Positions 24,641 to 26,743 of a stretch of DNA of 26,743 nt are shown here, piece after piece. Within the stretch, counting starts at the first letter, position 1. The number at the start of each line of letters is the position of its first letter. The notes below the pieces were generated by a model that was given only the letters and a program-made list of their open reading frames with translations, was not told the DNA's origin and made no database searches. Position numbers and translations under genes: made by a program. This stretch comes from an uncultured Oscillospiraceae bacterium (GTDB taxonomy: Bacteria > Bacillota > Clostridia > Oscillospirales > Oscillospiraceae), in contig CALDMA010000172.1 of assembly GCA_937915075.1 (NCBI GenBank), forward strand, positions 1 to 26,743. The letters run 5' to 3'.

Positions 24641-25017
24641 TTTGTTCCCTCCTCCATCTGCCGCAGCAGCTCATAAAGCTCGTCGATCTCTTCCTTGGAG
24701 ATGGCCTGCCTGCGCGTCATAGCGCTGACCATCATGCTCAGGCTTCCCTGATAGACGCGGTCTAAAAAGGTCTCCGTCTCGGCCAGCGCCGCGTCCTCGC
24801 GGCGCACCGCGGGGGAAAAGGTGTTCTTCGCTCCCTCCGTGTCGCACTTCACCACGCCCTTGCCGACCATGCGGCGCAGCAGCGTCAGCGTCGTGCTGCG
24901 GCTCCAGCCCATGCTGGCCTCCAGCTGCTCGGTCAGCTCGCGGCCCGTCTGCGGCGCGCGCTCCCACAGACATTCCATGATGTTCCATTCGGCGGGCGCC
25001 AGATCAAATCGTTCCAT
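24637..25017 (-). CDS. BlaI/MecI-family transcriptional repressor
   Basis: A 126-residue repressor with a winged helix-turn-helix (about 5-70: LAPAEWNIMECLWERAPQTG, then WSRSTTLTLLRRMVGKGVV) and a C-terminal dimerisation helix region (85-122). It is the expected partner of the M56 protein that follows, with which it overlaps by ATGA. The classical BlaI cleavage site Asn-Phe appears, by a hand alignment, to be Ala99-Met100, so proteolytic inactivation may occur elsewhere or differently. AAAGGAGG precedes the ATG. Two BlaI-like operators lie in its promoter, indicating autorepression. No beta-lactamase or penicillin-binding protein gene is present in the window. Confidence 0.93.
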   Translation of the reverse strand: MERFDLAPAEWNIMECLWERAPQTGRELTEQLEASMGWSRSTTLTLLRRMVGKGVVKCDTEGAKNTFSPAVRREDAALAETETFLDRVYQGSLSMMVSAMTRRQAISKEEIDELYELLRQMEEGTK

Positions 25018-25042
25018 GTGCCGTCCTCCTTTTTCGGATTTT

Positions 25043-25058
25043 GGTTACTGTTGTAAAC
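25043..25058. promoter_or_regulatory. BlaI-like operator, promoter-proximal to the gene
   Basis: GGTTACTGTTGTAAAC contains TACTGTTGTA, matching the BlaI/MecI consensus TACANNTGTA at 7 of 8 fixed positions. It covers the predicted transcription start of the blaI-type gene. It is a direct repeat of 25075-25090. Confidence 0.6.
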
Positions 25059-25060
25059 AC

Positions 25061-25089
25061 AATGTAGCATAGTTGGTTACACTTGTCAA
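25061..25089 (-). promoter_or_regulatory. Sigma-A promoter of the BlaI-M56 operon
   Basis: On the minus strand TTGACA (25084-25089, perfect) and TACATT (25061-25066) are 17 bp apart. The predicted start is near 25054. Both operator candidates touch it: one over the -35 box, one over the start. Confidence 0.75.
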
Positions 25090-25090
25090 C
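25075..25090. promoter_or_regulatory. BlaI-like operator over the -35 box
   Basis: GGTTACACTTGTCAAC contains TACACTTGTC, again 7 of 8 fixed positions of TACANNTGTA. It shares 13 of 16 bases with the copy at 25043-25058, exactly 32 bp (about three helical turns) away, so two dimers could bind the same face of the DNA. Confidence 0.6.
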
Positions 25091-25199
25091 AGCTTTTGGA
25101 AAATCTTTTCCGCGCCGTTCCGCCGCCCATCCGCGGACGGTCTATTCGTTCTTTGAAGAAAGGCGGGCTGCCCGCAGCGTTTTTTATCGCTTATGCCGA

Positions 25200-25228
25200 T
25201 TGCCCATTCTCCGCCGCTGTGGTAAACT
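25200..25228 (+). promoter_or_regulatory. Possible promoter of brnQ
   Basis: TTGCCC (25200-25205) and TAAACT (25223-25228) are 17 bp apart; each matches consensus at 4 of 6 positions. It is the best candidate between the divergent genes but weak. The leader to the ATG (about 60 nt) contains the palindrome GGGCCGGCCC. Confidence 0.35.
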
Positions 25229-25294
25229 GATTTTCATACATTCTGCACCGCGCGGGCCGGCCCCGGCGGGCAGGACCGAAAAGGAGAAACGAAA

Positions 25295-26653
25295 ATGAAA
25301 CAGAAGCTCAGCGGCCGCGAGTACACCTACGTTGCCAGTATGCTCTTCGGCATGTTCTTCGGCGCCGGAAACCTCATTTTCCCCGTTCACATGGGTCAGA
25401 TGGCCGGCGCGAACGTATGGCCTGCGGTCATAGGCTTCTGCGTAACGGGCGTCGGACTGCCGCTGCTCGGCGTAGCGGCGCTCGGCATCAGCCGCTCCGG
25501 CGGGCTCTTTGAGCTCGGCAGCCGCGTGGGAAAGCCTTACTCGATGTTCTTCACCTGCCTGCTCTACCTGACCATCGGGCCGTTCTTCGCCATCCCCCGC
25601 TGCGCCACCACCTCCTTCACGGTGGGACTGGAGCAGGTGCTGCCGCAGGGCGGCAGCACGCGGCTCTACCTGCTGGCGTTCTCTGCCGCCTTCTTCGCCG
25701 CGGCGCTGTTCTTCTCGCTCCGCCCTGGCAAGATCCTCGTCTGGGTCGGCAAGGTGCTCAACCCCTGCTTTCTGCTGTTCCTCGGCATTCTGGTCGTTGT
25801 GGCGATGCTCCGCCCCGGCGCCGCCGTCGGCGCGATCGTGCCGGAGGGCGCTTACGCCTCTCAGCCTTTCTTCACCGGCTTCCTTGAGGGCTACAACACC
25901 ATGGACGCGCTGGCGAGCCTTGCCTTTGGCATCGTGGTCGTGCAGGTCATCCGTGGCCTCGGCGTGACCGAGCCGGATGCCGTGGCGGGCAGCACCGTCC
26001 GCGCGGGCATCTTCAGCTGCCTGCTGATGGCCGCCATCTACGTCGCCGTCACCATTGTCGGCGTGCAGAGCCGCGGACTGTTCGAGACCTCGGAAAACGG
26101 CGGCATCGCCCTTGCGCAGATCGCGCAGCACTACCTCGGCTCCGCCGGCCTTCTGATCCTCGCCGCGACCGTGACGCTCGCCTGTCTCAAGACCTCCGTG
26201 GGCCTCATTACAAGCTGCGCGGAGACCTTCACCGGTCTCTTTCCCAAGGGTCCCACCTACCGCGTCTGGGCGGTCATTTTCAGCCTGGTCTCCCTGCTCT
26301 TCGCCAACTTCGGTCTGAGCTCCATCATCGGCTACTCCGTCCCCGTGCTGATGTTCCTCTACCCCCTCGCCATCACGCTGATCGTGCTCTCCCTCCTCGG
26401 GCGCTTCTTCGCCTACGACCGTGCCGTCTTTGTCTGGACGACCGCGCTGACGCTTGTCGGCGCGCTCTACGACTTCGCCGCCGCGCTGCCCGCGCCGCTG
26501 CTCGCCGCCTGCCGGCTGGACGGCGTCCTCGCGGTGCTGCGGGAGACGCTGCCGCTGGCGAAGCTCGGGCTGTTTTGGGTTCTTCCCGCGCTGCTGGGAC
26601 TCGTTATCGGTCTGGTCCTCCACTTCGTCCGCGGCGACAGGAGGATCGCCTGA
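25295..26653 (+). CDS. brnQ: Branched-chain amino acid transporter, BrnQ type
   Basis: A 452-residue polytopic carrier of the LIVCS family, which imports leucine, isoleucine and valine with a cation. It opens with the family signature: YVASMLFGMFFGAGNLIFPV (residues 12-31), followed by a GFCVTGVGLPLLGVAALG segment. Further conserved parts are GPFFAIPRCATTSFTVG (near 105) and NTMDALASLAFGIVVV. About twelve hydrophobic segments are present. AAAGGAG precedes the ATG. It is divergent from the BlaI-type repressor and stands alone in the window. The 204 bp upstream show no T-box features such as a specifier stem plus antiterminator. Length is normal. Confidence 0.95.
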   Translation: MKQKLSGREYTYVASMLFGMFFGAGNLIFPVHMGQMAGANVWPAVIGFCVTGVGLPLLGVAALGISRSGGLFELGSRVGKPYSMFFTCLLYLTIGPFFAIPRCATTSFTVGLEQVLPQGGSTRLYLLAFSAAFFAAALFFSLRPGKILVWVGKVLNPCFLLFLGILVVVAMLRPGAAVGAIVPEGAYASQPFFTGFLEGYNTMDALASLAFGIVVVQVIRGLGVTEPDAVAGSTVRAGIFSCLLMAAIYVAVTIVGVQSRGLFETSENGGIALAQIAQHYLGSAGLLILAATVTLACLKTSVGLITSCAETFTGLFPKGPTYRVWAVIFSLVSLLFANFGLSSIIGYSVPVLMFLYPLAITLIVLSLLGRFFAYDRAVFVWTTALTLVGALYDFAAALPAPLLAACRLDGVLAVLRETLPLAKLGLFWVLPALLGLVIGLVLHFVRGDRRIA

Positions 26654-26676
26654 TTTTTGAGCTATTGCTATTTCAT

Positions 26677-26694
26677 AAAAAACGGCTTGGGCCG
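26677..26694 (-). terminator. Weak terminator-like element on minus strand
   Basis: Read on the minus strand, CGGC-CCAA-GCCG is followed by six T. The stem is only 4 bp, so it is a doubtful terminator for transcripts entering from the right. On the plus strand no U-run follows, so the end of the brnQ transcript is not evident. Confidence 0.25.
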
Positions 26695-26700
26695 CACGGC

Positions 26701-26743
26701 TGAACAGCACCCCATTTGTTAGACAAGTATGGTAAAATACTTG
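26701..26743. mobile_element. Possible left end of an IS3-type insertion sequence
   Basis: The last bases read TGAACAGCACCCCATTTGTT then AGACAAGTAT. A TG-starting end with an ACCCCATTTGTTAGACAAG-like core resembles terminal repeats of some IS3-family elements as I remember them. The final 20 bases (26724-26743) hold a perfect 7-bp inverted repeat CAAGTAT/ATACTTG with a 6-nt loop, ending at the window edge. No transposase sequence is inside the window, so the call rests on resemblance only. Confidence 0.35.

Noticed and set aside
25163..25185. GCGGG-CTG-CCCGC hairpin followed by six T upstream of brnQ as a leader attenuator or T-box terminator
   Set aside because: The stem is only 5 bp, four bases separate it from the T-run, and the only promoter candidate for brnQ lies downstream of it. 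No T-box specifier or antiterminator is visible.
25184..26710. 508-codon minus-strand frame opposite brnQ
   Set aside because: BrnQ is clearly the real gene; the antisense product is Glu/Gly/Arg-rich low-complexity sequence.

Overview
This 26.7 kb window looks like chromosomal DNA of a GC-rich Gram-positive anaerobe of the Clostridia, most likely an Oscillospiraceae/Ruminococcaceae-type gut bacterium. The evidence is a PolC-type replicative polymerase (Firmicutes), the Firmicutes gene order pyrH-frr-uppS-cdsA-dxr-rseP-ispG-polC, strong AAGGAGG-type ribosome binding sites, consensus sigma-A promoters, a CcpA cre-like site and a BlaI/M56 pair. The taxon is inferred from gene content and was not tested by a search.

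Left part (1-4460): a DUF177/YceD gene runs off the left edge on the minus strand. It is divergent from an RluA-family pseudouridine synthase; both promoters are visible between them. Next comes cstA (carbon-starvation/peptide or pyruvate transporter) behind a sigma-A promoter with a cre-like operator just downstream of the predicted transcription start. An unrecognised two-TM membrane protein follows, then a strong terminator.

Polyamine operon (4490-10888): an XRE-cupin regulator has its own promoter, flanked by two copies of the same inverted repeat (TAAAC-N5-GTTTA). It is followed with short gaps by potA, potB and a potC-potD fusion, then a FlK-like hotdog thioesterase and a radical SAM protein, and one terminator. 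PotA is unusual: its C-terminal TOBE region seems to be interrupted by two tandem Ig-like repeats. PotC is fused through an extra membrane segment to the substrate-binding protein PotD.

Housekeeping cluster on the minus strand (10888-21240): pyrH, frr, uppS, cdsA, dxr, rseP, ispG and polC lie head to tail with overlaps or gaps under 55 nt. They link UMP phosphorylation, ribosome recycling, lipid-carrier, phospholipid and isoprenoid synthesis, intramembrane proteolysis and replication.

Right part (21274-26743): a BlaI-family repressor and a 1104-residue M56 (BlaR1-like) membrane metallopeptidase overlap by 4 nt. Their promoter carries two BlaI-like operators 32 bp apart. The M56 protein has a very large C-terminal ectodomain that I cannot assign. 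brnQ (branched-chain amino acid transporter) is divergent from this pair. The last ~43 bases resemble the end of an IS3-type element that would continue beyond the window.

The strongest candidates for something undescribed are the PotA insertion, the operon carrying thioesterase and radical SAM genes behind a polyamine importer, the paired operator of its regulator, and the M56 sensor ectodomain. I saw no tRNA, rRNA, CRISPR array or phage genes.
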